A DNA stretch of 64,000 bases from Flavobacteriaceae bacterium. Its GTDB lineage: Bacteria; Bacteroidota; Bacteroidia; Flavobacteriales; Flavobacteriaceae. Below are positions 38,201 through 47,111 of the stretch, in pieces. How positions within the stretch are numbered: the first letter of the stretch is position 1; each line of letters starts with the position of its first letter. The stretch is taken from assembly GCA_031277535.1 (NCBI GenBank), contig JAITMD010000006.1:62001-126000 (forward strand), read 5' to 3'. The translations under genes were made by a program, and so were the position numbers. The notes under the pieces were generated by a model, which saw nothing but the letters and a program-made list of their open reading frames with translations, made no database searches and was not told where the DNA came from.

Positions 38201-40815
38201 GATCTAAAAATACAACTGGAAAAGAAGCAACTATCTTATCTATTGCTACAGACAAAACGGACTATAATATCAATGAGAAAGCTAAAATATCTTTCCCTTC
38301 AAGTGAAGGGGGTAGAGCTTTAATATCTATTGAAAATGGTTCAAGTGTTATAGAAACACATTGGGTTCAAACTACTAAAGGGGAAACTGTATACGACTTA
38401 CCAATTACAGCAGCTATGGCTCCTAATGTTTACATTAATATAAGTATGATTCAACCTCATGCTACAACCATCAATAACTCTCCTATTCGTCTATATGGGA
38501 TTGTTCCAATTAATGTTTATAACAAAGCAACAAAATTAGAACCTACTATTACGATGCCAGATAAGCTTAAACCTGAACAGAAATTTACTGTTCAAGTAAA
38601 AGAAAAAGCTGGACAAAAAATGACTTATACATTAGCGATTGTTGAAGATGGGCTATTAGACCTAACAAGATATAAAACTCCTAAACCTTGGAATTCTTTT
38701 TATTCTAAAAATGCTTTAGGAGTAAGAACTTGGGATATCTATGACGATGTAATTGGAGCTTATGGTGGAGCTATCAACCAAGTGTTTAGTATTGGTGGAG
38801 ACGAAGATTTAGGTGCAGGGCAAGTTAAAAAAGCAAACCGCTTTAAACCTGTTGTTATATTCCAAGGCCCATACACGATTGAAGCTGGTAAAACGGGTAA
38901 TCACGAAATTACTTTACCTAAATATATTGGTTCTGTACGTGTCATGGTTGTGGCTTCAAATACAGCTGAAAAAGCATATGGAACAGCTGAAAAAACGGTT
39001 AAGGTCAATAACCCTCTAATGATTTTAGGTTCTCTACCACGTAGAGCTATACCTGGAGAAAAAGTTACTTTACCTGTTACTGTTTTTGCAATGGAGAAAC
39101 ATGTCAAAAATGTTACTATCCGAGTTAAAACAGATGATAAATTTGCCTTAACAAGTAGTGCAACACAATCATTAACTTTTGCTGAACCAGATGAAAAGAT
39201 TGCTTATTTTGAATTAGATGTTCTTCAAAAAACAGGTATTTCCAAAATACAAATAGAAGCCACTTCAGGTAATGAAAGAGCTACCTATGAAGTAGAATTA
39301 GATGTAATGAATCCTAATCCTATAACTGTTAAGAGTGAATCTGTTATATTAGAACCAAATAGTTCGAAGTCTGTCTCTTGGGATAGATTTGGTGTCACTG
39401 GCACAAACAAAGCAACTATAGAAGTTTCTACTTTCCCTGGCATCAACTTAACAAACAGATTAAATTATCTAATTAATTATCCTCATGGTTGTTCAGAACA
39501 AGTAACTTCTGGTGTATTCCCTCAATTGTATTTGAGTGATTTTATAGATTTGACAGATAAACAGAAGAAAGACATACAGAACAACGTTAATGCTGGAATT
39601 AAAAAGTTAGCTGATCGTCAATTATCAGATGGTAGTTTTACTTATTGGTCTGGAACACGTTATTTTGATGACTGGTCAACATCTTATGTAGGGCATTTCT
39701 ATTTAGAAGCAGAGAAAAAAGGATATGTATTACCTGTAGGTAGCAAAGCCAGTTGGTTATCTTTCCAACAAAAAATGGCTCGCCAATGGAAATTTGAAAA
39801 TAGATATGGCAATGACATAGCGCAAGCTTATCGTTTATATACATTGGCTTTAGCGGGTAGTCCAGATTTAGCTTCAATGAATAGATTAAGAGAAACCAAA
39901 GGAATTAACAATGATGCTAAATTGAGATTAGCAGCTGCATATGCCTTAGCTGGACAAAAAGATGCTGCTCAAAAACTTAGTTCAAATGTTGTATTAGACA
40001 ACACTGAATACTATACATATTATGGTTCATATGAGAGAAATTTAGCAATGGCTCTTGAGACCTTAATTATTAGCAATATTAATCCAACAAGAATGCATGA
40101 ATACGCTATAGACTTAGCAAATAATTTATCTTCAGATCGCTGGATGAGTACACAAACAACGGCATTTGGATTAAATGCAATTGCACAATACGCTAAGAAA
40201 AATAAATCAAGTAAAACAGTTAATGTAAACTATAACCTAAATGGTACTACAAAAACACTTACTTCTAAGCGAAATTATGCAGAAGCAGTTTTAACTCCAA
40301 TAGCTTCTAACAATACATTAGAATTTACGAATAATACCTCTGGTACTATATATGCACGTGTTGCTTATAGTGGTGTTCTTCCAATTGGTCAAGAATATAC
40401 AGAAGAAAACAAACTAAGTATTCGAAGTGTATTCCATAACAACGGAACAATTATTAATCCTTCTACTATCACACAAGGAACAGAGTTCATTTGTGATATT
40501 ACGATTAACAATACAAGTCAAAGAACTGTAGAGAATGTAGCTTTAAGTCACATAATTCCTTCTGGATGGGAAATTGTAAACATGAGATATACTGATGCTG
40601 GTGGAGTAAGTAATCAAGTAGATTATACAGATATCAGAGACGATCGCTCAATGTTCTATTTCAATTTAGCAGGAAATAGTAGTAAAACACTACGTGTTGT
40701 ATTAAACGCATCTTACTTAGGTCGTTATTATATGCCTGGTATATTCGCCAATGCGATGTATGACAACTCATATAGAGCACGCACATCAGGTCAATGGATT
40801 GAAGTTATAAAATAA
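35299..40815 (+). CDS. Bacterial alpha-2-macroglobulin lipoprotein with thioester
   Basis: Giant envelope lipoprotein (1838 residues) thought to trap attacking proteases in the periplasm. Lipobox FQAC places the lipid on Cys20. Several MG-type beta domains follow; the bait/core region includes KGFIYGERGVWRPGDNIYLGF, conserved in this family. The thioester is intact: Cys1398 and Gln1401 in YPHGCSEQVTSG, followed by the helical thioester domain and a receptor-like C-terminus. An unusual acidic, Tyr-rich insertion lies at residues ~450-505. pbpC follows 61 bp downstream, the classic A2M-PBP1C pair, suggesting joint repair of envelope damage. Confidence 0.95.
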   Translation: MKIKQLFILLFCLGIMFQACKKGRADEFNLSNPKLYSEYITSFSAGVISTKDPIDIGIQNNWGNWQANQEIDKKYISTNPSIDGKFYYLPNNVLRFIPEKRLEQNQKINVILHLGEITKVDEQLSDFSFMVMTTPQVFSVELLDFQSSDNNTYALNGTIVSSDWITVKQLNSLLEIKQNNKKLPFKIIGKDTDEAKDFNFIINKVERDTDNSQLEFTLNGKSINVDQKFTLTEKIPAAEVNTAFKVRAIDDEGESFWINFSNPLKKNQDFSGLVQVEKHTGNLTYTTEGNLLKVFSDIPFQDEHTINVYAGIEDINGGKTSSTSTFTLKFGTQKPEVKIIKSGTILPSSENLKINFQATTLSAVDVKVYKIYENNILQFLQENSLNGKYSLAKVADPVATTTIQLTNANPKALLKWNSYALDLASIIYPDPGAIYRVELSFKKSYSLYNCPETTESEGEEIVEDTAEEDATNEGEYNEYEEYYYYDYDWEQKDNPCNNSYYYYREKAATNVLATDLGVIGKRGNDNNYFFAVNNLLTTEPVQGATIEIYSFQQQLLATITTDKEGIATQHLDKKQGVFAIVKKDKNTTYLKLDAANALSMSNYNVDGQTLQKGLKGFIYGERGVWRPGDNIYLGFILDDTSNPIPVEHPITVTLKDPFGKVVEQEVEKKNSTNHYRFILKTSEEAPTGNWEAVISVGGAKFYKQIKVETIKPNRLKIKNNIDGKLIAAGTQATTLNYNVQWLQGTIARNLRADVQLKLIPQTTTFEGYSKFSFSNGLSTNSTEETNVYTGRTDESGDFSFRINTSSTPENSGMLKAILTTKVYENGGDFSTDVSVATYSPYSQYTGIKVQDANKYGYYETGKPIGINFITLSEKGNPVSGSIKVDIYKNNRGWWWDDNSYGISSYSTSSYFTLYNSINLSTKGNGLTSYTLNIPEEDWGRYEIVTTNLESGQVSSSSIYVDWSYYSTRSKNTTGKEATILSIATDKTDYNINEKAKISFPSSEGGRALISIENGSSVIETHWVQTTKGETVYDLPITAAMAPNVYINISMIQPHATTINNSPIRLYGIVPINVYNKATKLEPTITMPDKLKPEQKFTVQVKEKAGQKMTYTLAIVEDGLLDLTRYKTPKPWNSFYSKNALGVRTWDIYDDVIGAYGGAINQVFSIGGDEDLGAGQVKKANRFKPVVIFQGPYTIEAGKTGNHEITLPKYIGSVRVMVVASNTAEKAYGTAEKTVKVNNPLMILGSLPRRAIPGEKVTLPVTVFAMEKHVKNVTIRVKTDDKFALTSSATQSLTFAEPDEKIAYFELDVLQKTGISKIQIEATSGNERATYEVELDVMNPNPITVKSESVILEPNSSKSVSWDRFGVTGTNKATIEVSTFPGINLTNRLNYLINYPHGCSEQVTSGVFPQLYLSDFIDLTDKQKKDIQNNVNAGIKKLADRQLSDGSFTYWSGTRYFDDWSTSYVGHFYLEAEKKGYVLPVGSKASWLSFQQKMARQWKFENRYGNDIAQAYRLYTLALAGSPDLASMNRLRETKGINNDAKLRLAAAYALAGQKDAAQKLSSNVVLDNTEYYTYYGSYERNLAMALETLIISNINPTRMHEYAIDLANNLSSDRWMSTQTTAFGLNAIAQYAKKNKSSKTVNVNYNLNGTTKTLTSKRNYAEAVLTPIASNNTLEFTNNTSGTIYARVAYSGVLPIGQEYTEENKLSIRSVFHNNGTIINPSTITQGTEFICDITINNTSQRTVENVALSHIIPSGWEIVNMRYTDAGGVSNQVDYTDIRDDRSMFYFNLAGNSSKTLRVVLNASYLGRYYMPGIFANAMYDNSYRARTSGQWIEVIK

Positions 40816-40835
40816 AAACTAACTTAATTATTAAT

Positions 40836-40868
40836 AACAATACAGGAGCATTTTACTCCTGTATTGTT
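40836..40868 (+). terminator. Hairpin between the A2M gene and pbpC
   Basis: Perfect 13-bp stem AACAATACAGGAG / CTCCTGTATTGTT with a 7-base loop, just before the pbpC ATG at 40877. The following T-run is short (CATTTTAT), so it may be a partial terminator or an mRNA processing/stability element that sets lower pbpC expression. Confidence 0.65.
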
Positions 40869-40876
40869 CATTTTAT

Positions 40877-43252
40877 ATGAATATAAAAAAGTATTTTAAG
40901 TGGAAAACACTATCTAAAAAACAAAAAGCTTCCCGAATCATCTTGGGAATATTGCTTATTGCTTATTATTTCTGTTTACCTTCTCCTCTGTTTGACAAGC
41001 CTTATTCAACAGTAATAGAAAGTAAAGACGAACAGTTATTAGGTGCTCAAATTGCTTCAGATGGTCAATGGCGTTTTCCTGAATTAGACACTGTACCCAG
41101 CAAATTCAAACAAGCTATTCTTGCTTATGAAGATGACTACTTTTATTACCATTGGGGTGTAAATCCTGTATCTACTGTCAAAGCTTTAGTAACAAACTTA
41201 AAACAAGACAAAATCAAACGAGGTGGTAGTACCATTACACAACAAACGATTCGTATCGCACGTGATGGACAAAAGCGTAATTATTATGAAAAAATTATTG
41301 AAGCTATTCAAGCTACTCGTTTAGAATTCAAATACAGTAAAGATAAAATACTTGCTCTTTATGCTTCTCATGCTCCATTTGGAGGTAATGTTGTGGGACT
41401 TGATGTAGCAGCATGGCGTTATTTCGGTACTACTCCAGAACAATTATCTTGGGCAGAAAGTGCTACTTTAGCTGTTTTACCTAATGCCCCCAAATTAATC
41501 TATCCTGGTAAAAATCAAGAAACACTATTATATAAAAGAAACCAACTACTCTTAAAACTAAAGAACAAAGAGGTAATTGACCAATCTACTTACGAATTAG
41601 CGCTACTTGAACCCTTACCACAAAAACCACATGAGTTACCTCAATTAGCTCCTCATTTACTACAACAAGTAAACAAGACCAACAAACAAGAAAGAGTAAT
41701 AACCACAATAGACTATACCTTACAAAATAGAACAAATGATATTGTTCATAACTACTATAACATTTACAAACAGTCAGAAATCTTTAATATGTCTGTTATT
41801 GTTATTGATATAGAGACACGTGACATTGTTGCTTATGTTGGCAACACACCTACTACTTCGGAGTATCAAAAAGATGTGGATATTATACAGGCACCTCGTA
41901 GTACTGGTAGTATTCTGAAGCCTTTTTTATATGGCGCAATGCTTGATGATGCAGAAATATTGCCAAAAACAATTGTTGCAGACATCCCAACAGTAATTTC
42001 AGGATATAAACCACAAAACTTTAATATGACTTACGAAGGAGCAGTTCCTGCAGATGAGGCGCTATTTCGTTCATTAAATATACCTTTTGTTTTGATGTTA
42101 CAACAATATGGTGTTTATAGATTTTATGATCAATTACAAAAACTACAATTAAAACACATTAATAAACATCCAAACCATTACGGATTATCTCTAATTCTTG
42201 GAGGAGGAGAAAGTTCGCTATGGGATATCACACGAGCCTATACCTCAGTAGCCTCGACGCTAAATTATTACAATAGTAGCAAAGGAAACTATCGCAGTGC
42301 AGAAGTTCAAAATCTAAACTACATCAAAAACAAACAGATAAACTTTGGTTCAGAACAGAAAGAGAAGAACATTATGGGTGCTGGAGCTATTTACAGCACT
42401 TTTAAGGCACTTACTCAAGTGAATAGACCAGAAGGAGACGAAGCCTGGCAATACTATGATTCAGCTATTAAAATTGCTTGGAAAACAGGAACCAGTTTTG
42501 GAGGTAGAGATGCCTGGGCTGTTGGTGTCAATAAAAAGTATGTAGTAGGTATATGGGTAGGAAATGCAACTGGAGAAGGACGTCCGTCTATCAGTGGAGT
42601 ACGTATGGCTGGACCAATTCTATTTGATGTTTTCAAACTTCTTCCCAAAACTTCATGGTTTGCACAACCTCTAAATGATATGGATGAAATTGAAACTTGT
42701 ACCCTTAGTGGATATTTAGCAGGACCGAATTGTGTTACAACAAAAACTTTAATTCCACACAAAGCCAAGAAAACAATTCCTTGCCCCTACCATCAACTTG
42801 TACATTTAGATCCTACACAAACATTTAGAGTAAATAGCACCTGTGAATTAGTAGATAACATCGTGACAAAACCATGGTTTAATTTGCCCCCAACAATAGC
42901 TTACTTCTATAAAAAATACCATAGTGAATACCAAGACTTACCTCCTTATCGATCAGATTGTATAGATAAGAACGCAGCTAAAAACTTAGAATTTATCTAT
43001 CCTAAACATCAGAATAAAATTTATTTAACCAAAGATTTTAATTCTCAATTACAACCCTTAGTTGCAAAAGCAGCTACAAGTAGTAACAATACAATCCATT
43101 GGTATATTGATGAGACCTATATTGGTAGTACAACCACTTTTCATGAGCAAGCTATAATGGCTAAGCCAGGAAAGCATATCTTAACAATAACTGATTCTGA
43201 AGGAAATAGTAAAGCCATTGAAATAGACATTGACTATAGTAGTAATAAATAA
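40877..43252 (+). CDS. pbpC: Penicillin-binding protein 1C
   Basis: Bifunctional peptidoglycan synthase of 791 residues. One N-terminal membrane anchor (residues ~19-37), a GT51 glycosyltransferase domain with EDDYFYYHWGVNP and RGGSTITQQ, a transpeptidase domain with Ser-x-x-Lys in STGSILKPF and KTGT in WKTGTSFGGRDAWAVG, and a C-terminal BiPBP_C domain (~residues 700-790) that is typical of PBP1C. Downstream of and probably co-regulated with the A2M gene. Confidence 0.96.
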   Translation: MNIKKYFKWKTLSKKQKASRIILGILLIAYYFCLPSPLFDKPYSTVIESKDEQLLGAQIASDGQWRFPELDTVPSKFKQAILAYEDDYFYYHWGVNPVSTVKALVTNLKQDKIKRGGSTITQQTIRIARDGQKRNYYEKIIEAIQATRLEFKYSKDKILALYASHAPFGGNVVGLDVAAWRYFGTTPEQLSWAESATLAVLPNAPKLIYPGKNQETLLYKRNQLLLKLKNKEVIDQSTYELALLEPLPQKPHELPQLAPHLLQQVNKTNKQERVITTIDYTLQNRTNDIVHNYYNIYKQSEIFNMSVIVIDIETRDIVAYVGNTPTTSEYQKDVDIIQAPRSTGSILKPFLYGAMLDDAEILPKTIVADIPTVISGYKPQNFNMTYEGAVPADEALFRSLNIPFVLMLQQYGVYRFYDQLQKLQLKHINKHPNHYGLSLILGGGESSLWDITRAYTSVASTLNYYNSSKGNYRSAEVQNLNYIKNKQINFGSEQKEKNIMGAGAIYSTFKALTQVNRPEGDEAWQYYDSAIKIAWKTGTSFGGRDAWAVGVNKKYVVGIWVGNATGEGRPSISGVRMAGPILFDVFKLLPKTSWFAQPLNDMDEIETCTLSGYLAGPNCVTTKTLIPHKAKKTIPCPYHQLVHLDPTQTFRVNSTCELVDNIVTKPWFNLPPTIAYFYKKYHSEYQDLPPYRSDCIDKNAAKNLEFIYPKHQNKIYLTKDFNSQLQPLVAKAATSSNNTIHWYIDETYIGSTTTFHEQAIMAKPGKHILTITDSEGNSKAIEIDIDYSSNK

Positions 43253-43264
43253 TAGACTGTATCC

Positions 43265-43303
43265 AATAAAAAAACACTGCCTTTTGAGCAGTGTTTTTTT
43301 ATT
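43265..43303. terminator. Bidirectional terminator between pbpC and rng
   Basis: Stem AAAAAAACACTGC / GCAGTGTTTTTTT with a 7-base loop; it overlaps the rng stop codon. Confidence 0.88.
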
Positions 43304-44855
43304 CTGAAATTTCTTTACCGTTATTATTTAAGAAATGGTATTCTAAATACGTGTAAGCGTCACGTGGTACAACCGTAATCCATTTTTTAAATTCCCAACT
43401 CCACTTTGAACGTATAGAAGGGAATCCTTGTGTTAGATACGCAGCCACAAATGGATGCGCGTGCAAGATAATCTTTTGAGCTCGATCTCTTGTTATAATG
43501 CTTTCTAAGTCAGCCTTAATCTTGTCAATAACCAAAATAGGAGCTTCAATTTCACCGTGTTCATTCGGATCTTCTTCTCTTGTTTCTATTGACATTTCAG
43601 GTCTAACACGTTGTCTAGTAATTTGAATTAATCCAAATTTGCTAGGAGGCAAGATCTTATGTTTTGCTTTGTCATCACTCATCTCCTCTTTCAAGAAATC
43701 GTAAAGTGTTTTTCTATTTTCTGGGTTCCCCATATCAATAAAATCCACTACAATAATTCCGCCCATATCACGTAATCTTAATTGTCGTGCAATTTCTGCA
43801 GCAGCAATTAAATTTACCTCAAGTGCAGTATCCTCTTGAGATTGAGATTTGTTAGAACGATTACCACTATTCACATCAATCACGTGTAAAGCTTCTGTGT
43901 GTTCTATGATTAAATAAGCTCCTTTGCTCATAGAAACCGTTTTACCGAAAGAAGTCTTTATCTGACGTTCGATACTATATTTTTCAAAAATAGGTACCTC
44001 ACGAGATTGATAATGCTTCACAATGGAAACCTTTGAAGGTGCAATCTCTTGCAGATAGTCCTTCGTTTGATAGTACATATCTTCATCATCAGTAATAATA
44101 CCCGTAAAAGTATCATTAAAAACATCTCTCAAAATAGACGATGCTTTATTCACCTCTCCTAACACTTTAGAGGGATGATGAGCAGTAGCTAACTTTTTGC
44201 ACATATTATTCCACTTGGCCATCAAGTTATCAAGATCTCTTTCGATATCTGCTACTTGCATTCCTTCTGCAACAGTACGTACAATTACTCCAAAACCTTT
44301 CGGCTTTATTGCTTGAAGTATTTTTTTTAATCTATCCTTCTCTTCTTTTGATTCTATTTTTTGTGAAATAGAAATTCTATTAGAGAAAGGTACTAATACC
44401 ACATAACGTCCTGCTATTGAAAGCTCTGAACTTATACGTGGCCCTTTAGTAGAGATAGGTTCTTTTACGATTTGTACTAACAAAGATTGATTAGCACTCA
44501 AAACATCCGTAATTGCACCATCTTTATCAATTTCTTCCTCAAAAGGAAGATTGTTTAAGCTGTAATCTTTTGTTTTTCCTCCGCTTACAAGTTTTGTAAA
44601 CTTCAACAAGGTACGCAAGTTAGGACCTAAGTCATGATAATGCAAAAAAGCATCCTTTTCAAATCCTACATGAACAAAAGCAGCATTTAATCCAGGGACA
44701 GGTTTTCTTATCTTTGCAATAAAGATATCTCCTACCTGAAATGTATCATCGCCACTTTCCTCGCGTTCTTGATGTAGTTCAATCAGTCTTCCATCTTTTA
44801 ATAAGGCAAAATCTACTGTTTCAGAATCCGACCTAATTATTAGCTCTTTATTCAT
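43299..44855 (-). CDS. rng: Ribonuclease E/G family endoribonuclease
   Basis: Single-strand-specific endoribonuclease for rRNA processing and mRNA decay. The 518-residue protein comprises the catalytic half only: an S1 domain near the N-terminus (GDIFIAKIRKPVPGLNAAFVHVG, split by a family-typical insert), the 5'-sensor and RNase H-like region, and the DNase I-like site with IDVNSGNRS and IVVDFIDM. There is no long disordered scaffold tail as in E. coli RNase E, so it is closer to RNase G in length. A strong leader hairpin precedes it. Confidence 0.95.
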   Translation of the reverse strand: MNKELIIRSDSETVDFALLKDGRLIELHQEREESGDDTFQVGDIFIAKIRKPVPGLNAAFVHVGFEKDAFLHYHDLGPNLRTLLKFTKLVSGGKTKDYSLNNLPFEEEIDKDGAITDVLSANQSLLVQIVKEPISTKGPRISSELSIAGRYVVLVPFSNRISISQKIESKEEKDRLKKILQAIKPKGFGVIVRTVAEGMQVADIERDLDNLMAKWNNMCKKLATAHHPSKVLGEVNKASSILRDVFNDTFTGIITDDEDMYYQTKDYLQEIAPSKVSIVKHYQSREVPIFEKYSIERQIKTSFGKTVSMSKGAYLIIEHTEALHVIDVNSGNRSNKSQSQEDTALEVNLIAAAEIARQLRLRDMGGIIVVDFIDMGNPENRKTLYDFLKEEMSDDKAKHKILPPSKFGLIQITRQRVRPEMSIETREEDPNEHGEIEAPILVIDKIKADLESIITRDRAQKIILHAHPFVAAYLTQGFPSIRSKWSWEFKKWITVVPRDAYTYLEYHFLNNNGKEISE

Positions 44856-44875
44856 AACTGTATCTTTTTATCCAT

Positions 44876-44910
44876 ACTCATCATGATAGTAGAGACTACT
44901 ATCAATGAGT
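44876..44910 (-). promoter_or_regulatory. Hairpin in the rng 5' untranslated region
   Basis: On the minus strand: ACTCAT-TGATAGTAG, loop TCT, CTACTATCA, a 2-base bulge, ATGAGT. Fifteen pairs in total, 21-55 bases before the ATG. No T-run follows, so it is not a terminator. Confidence 0.6.
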
Positions 44911-45017
44911 TTGTACAGATGGATTATTTTTTCAAATAGAGCTTAAGGTTCTCCTTCCTAAATATTGCATTAGCAAAGAATACTCAAATAAGCTTTTTAG
45001 CTTTTCATAGAAAAGAA

Positions 45018-45041
45018 AAAAGTAGTTAAAAACTACTTTTT
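45018..45041 (-). terminator. Terminator of the HU / COX24-like operon
   Basis: Stem AAAAGTAGTT / AACTACTTTT with a 3-base loop; the stop codon of the small gene at 45033 lies inside the stem. Confidence 0.8.
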
Positions 45042-45125
45042 CTTTTTGTGACGGTTAGCTCTCGCTCTTTTTTTACGTTTGTGCGTAGCTACCTTATGTC
45101 TTTTTCTTTTTTTACCACTTGGCAT
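45033..45125 (-). CDS. AURKAIP1/COX24-like small basic ribosomal protein (mS38-like), 30 residues
   Basis: A tiny gene missed by length cut-offs. It starts MPSGKKRKRHKVATHKRKKR and has 30 residues, 19 of them Lys or Arg, ending in four Lys. The pattern KRKRHKxxTHKRKKR is that of the AURKAIP1/COX24 C-terminal domain, related to mitochondrial ribosomal protein mS38; near-identical proteins are annotated widely in Bacteroidetes. It follows the HU gene by 27 bp on the same strand and ends inside the operon terminator. Role in the small ribosomal subunit is inferred from mS38. Confidence 0.9.
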   Translation of the reverse strand: MPSGKKRKRHKVATHKRKKRARANRHKKKK

Positions 45126-45152
45126 AATGTGTGTAATTTAGAGATTAATAAA

Positions 45153-45449
45153 TTATTTAACTGTAACTTCTGTGTTTGATTTAACACCTTCTACAAACAC
45201 TTTAGCTGGTTTGAATGCTGGAATGTTATGAGCTGGAATTCTAATAGTTGTGTTTTTAGAAATGTTTCTTCCCGTTTTTTCAGCTCTTGTTTTGATGATA
45301 AAACTTCCGAAACCTCTTAAATACACATTCTCGCCAGTCTCTAACGACGCTTTTACTTCATCCATAAAAGATTCTACTGTCGCTTGTACGTCACCTTTCT
45401 CAAGCCCTAATTTCTCAGAAATTTTAGCTACAATGTCTGCTTTCGTCAT
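45153..45449 (-). CDS. hup: HU-family DNA-binding protein
   Basis: Small nucleoid protein that bends DNA as a dimer. The 98 residues fit the family: N-terminal helices (ADIVAKISEKLGLEKGDVQATVESF), then the beta arms with GFGSFIIKTRAEKTGRN and IPAHNIPAFKPAK containing the Pro at the arm tip. Slightly longer than E. coli HU (90) by a short C-terminal tail. Promoter clearly upstream; the mRNA continues through the 30-codon COX24-like gene. Divergent from mutY. Confidence 0.95.
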   Translation of the reverse strand: MTKADIVAKISEKLGLEKGDVQATVESFMDEVKASLETGENVYLRGFGSFIIKTRAEKTGRNISKNTTIRIPAHNIPAFKPAKVFVEGVKSNTEVTVK

Positions 45450-45498
45450 TTTAGATATAAATTATTTTTTATTGTTGTCTCATTTTTTTTAGAGTGTG

Positions 45499-45530
45499 CA
45501 AATATATTAATTTATAATCCAATAATTCAA
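45499..45530 (-). promoter_or_regulatory. Promoter of hup
   Basis: The minus strand has TTG (45528-45530), 21 bases, TATATTTG (45499-45506) followed by C, about 50 bases before the ATG. Confidence 0.6.
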
Positions 45531-45564
45531 CCTTAATCGATTAAAATTTAATTATATAAAGTTT

Positions 45565-45572
45565 TACTTTTG
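45565..45572 (+). promoter_or_regulatory. -7 box for mutY-ssb-gldD
   Basis: TACTTTTG followed by C, 18 bases before the mutY ATG at 45591. Confidence 0.55.
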
Positions 45573-45590
45573 CATTTAACCATTTTTAGA

Positions 45591-46625
45591 ATGCTTTTTC
45601 ATAACAAACTCATATCTTGGTATTTACAACATAAACGTAATTTACCTTGGCGCGAAACTAAAAATCCTTATGCCATTTGGCTCTCAGAAATTATACTTCA
45701 ACAGACGCGAGTAGCGCAAGGTTTACCCTATTTTGAGGCCTTTTTAACGCAATATCCAACAGTATTTGATTTAGCTAATGCTCCCGAAAATGACATTATG
45801 AGGCTTTGGCAAGGCTTAGGTTACTATAGTAGAGCACGAAATTTGCATACTTCTGCTAAAATAATTGCTTATCAATACGACGGTAATTTTCCCAATACTT
45901 ATAAAGAACTTCTTTCATTAAAAGGTGTAGGAGACTATACTGCTGCTGCAATTGCTTCAATTGCTTTTGATGAAGTAGTTCCTGTTGTAGATGGAAATGT
46001 TTTTAGAGTCCTAAGCCGTATCTATGGCATAGATGCAGACATTTCTGCAAGTTCAACAAAAAAAATATTTCAACAAAAAGCACAATCTCTTATTCCTTCG
46101 GATGATCCCGCTACGTTTAATCAAGCTATTATGGACTTCGGCGCAATGCAATGTACTCCAAAAGGAGTAAACTGTACACCATGCCCATTTCTTAATAACT
46201 GTGTTGCTTATCAAACCAATCAGATTGACAAACTCCCTGTTAAACTTGGGAAAGTAAAGGTAAAGAAAAGATATTTAGATTTCCTTATTTTTTTAGACAA
46301 GTATCACAATACAATAATTGAACAACGCATAGACAAAGATATCTGGCAACAACTCTATCAATTTCCTCTTGTAGATCGATTTGAAAATACTCCTATACCT
46401 ATACATGAAGTATTAAAAACAAGATATACTGATATAAATTATAAAGAGCCTATTCTTTTAAATACAGAACCTATTATACATATATTATCTCATCAGAAAC
46501 TACACATTAACTTTTGGATGATAAACACAGACAATGATCTCCCTAATGGAACACCTTGGAACGACCTAAATAAATTTGGTTTTCCCATTGTAATTCATAA
46601 CTTTATTCGGTCATTAAATATATAA
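45591..46625 (+). CDS. mutY: A/G-specific adenine glycosylase
   Basis: Removes adenine mispaired with 8-oxoguanine. The 344-residue protein has the HhH-GPD fold with LKGVGDYTAAAIASIAF and catalytic Asp in VVPVVDGNVFRV, the 4Fe-4S cluster loop CTPKGVNCTPCPFLNNC (C-x6-C-x2-C-x5-C), and a C-terminal NUDIX-like domain that reads 8-oxoG. The frame reaches up to a TTG at 45570, but that codon belongs to the -7 box; the ATG at 45591 is the start. Followed by ssb after 22 bp. Confidence 0.97.
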   Translation: MLFHNKLISWYLQHKRNLPWRETKNPYAIWLSEIILQQTRVAQGLPYFEAFLTQYPTVFDLANAPENDIMRLWQGLGYYSRARNLHTSAKIIAYQYDGNFPNTYKELLSLKGVGDYTAAAIASIAFDEVVPVVDGNVFRVLSRIYGIDADISASSTKKIFQQKAQSLIPSDDPATFNQAIMDFGAMQCTPKGVNCTPCPFLNNCVAYQTNQIDKLPVKLGKVKVKKRYLDFLIFLDKYHNTIIEQRIDKDIWQQLYQFPLVDRFENTPIPIHEVLKTRYTDINYKEPILLNTEPIIHILSHQKLHINFWMINTDNDLPNGTPWNDLNKFGFPIVIHNFIRSLNI

Positions 46626-46647
46626 GGTCAAGAATCAAAAAAATAAA

Positions 46648-47091
46648 ATGAACGGCACATTAAACAAAGTAACTCTAATAGGACACTTAGGAGATAATGT
46701 AAAAATACATTATTTCGAAAATGGTAATTGCATAGGTCGTTTTCAATTGGCAACGAATGAAGTTTATCTAAATAAAACATCTGGAGAAAAAATAAATTCA
46801 ACAGAATGGCATAATATTGTTGTTAGAAATAAACAAGCAGAGATTTGTGAAAAATACTTATCTAAAGGAGATCGCATCTATATTGAAGGAAGAATTAGAA
46901 CCAGACAATGGCAATCTGAAGATGGAATACAGAGACAAATTGTTGAGATTATGGTAACTGAATTCATGTTTTTAGATATCAAAAAACAAAATGCGTCTAA
47001 AAACACAGATGCTTTTCAACCTGTAAAAAAAGAAGCAATAGATAATTTCACTATTCCAGGAGAAAACAACGATGATAATTTACCTTTCTAA
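46648..47091 (+). CDS. ssb: Single-stranded DNA-binding protein
   Basis: Protects single-stranded DNA in replication and repair. The 147-residue OB-fold protein starts with TLNKVTLIGHLGDNVKI and ends in an acidic interaction tip, NDDNLPF, close to the usual DDDLPF. The linker is short. Downstream of mutY and 20 bp upstream of gldD, a conserved trio in flavobacteria. Confidence 0.96.
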   Translation: MNGTLNKVTLIGHLGDNVKIHYFENGNCIGRFQLATNEVYLNKTSGEKINSTEWHNIVVRNKQAEICEKYLSKGDRIYIEGRIRTRQWQSEDGIQRQIVEIMVTEFMFLDIKKQNASKNTDAFQPVKKEAIDNFTIPGENNDDNLPF

Positions 47092-47111
47092 CAATAGAAA
47101 TAACTAACACC

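Noticed and set aside
45570..45590. Upstream TTG start for mutY
   Set aside because: The TTG belongs to the -7 box TACTTTTG; the ATG at 45591 starts the protein at its conserved helix.
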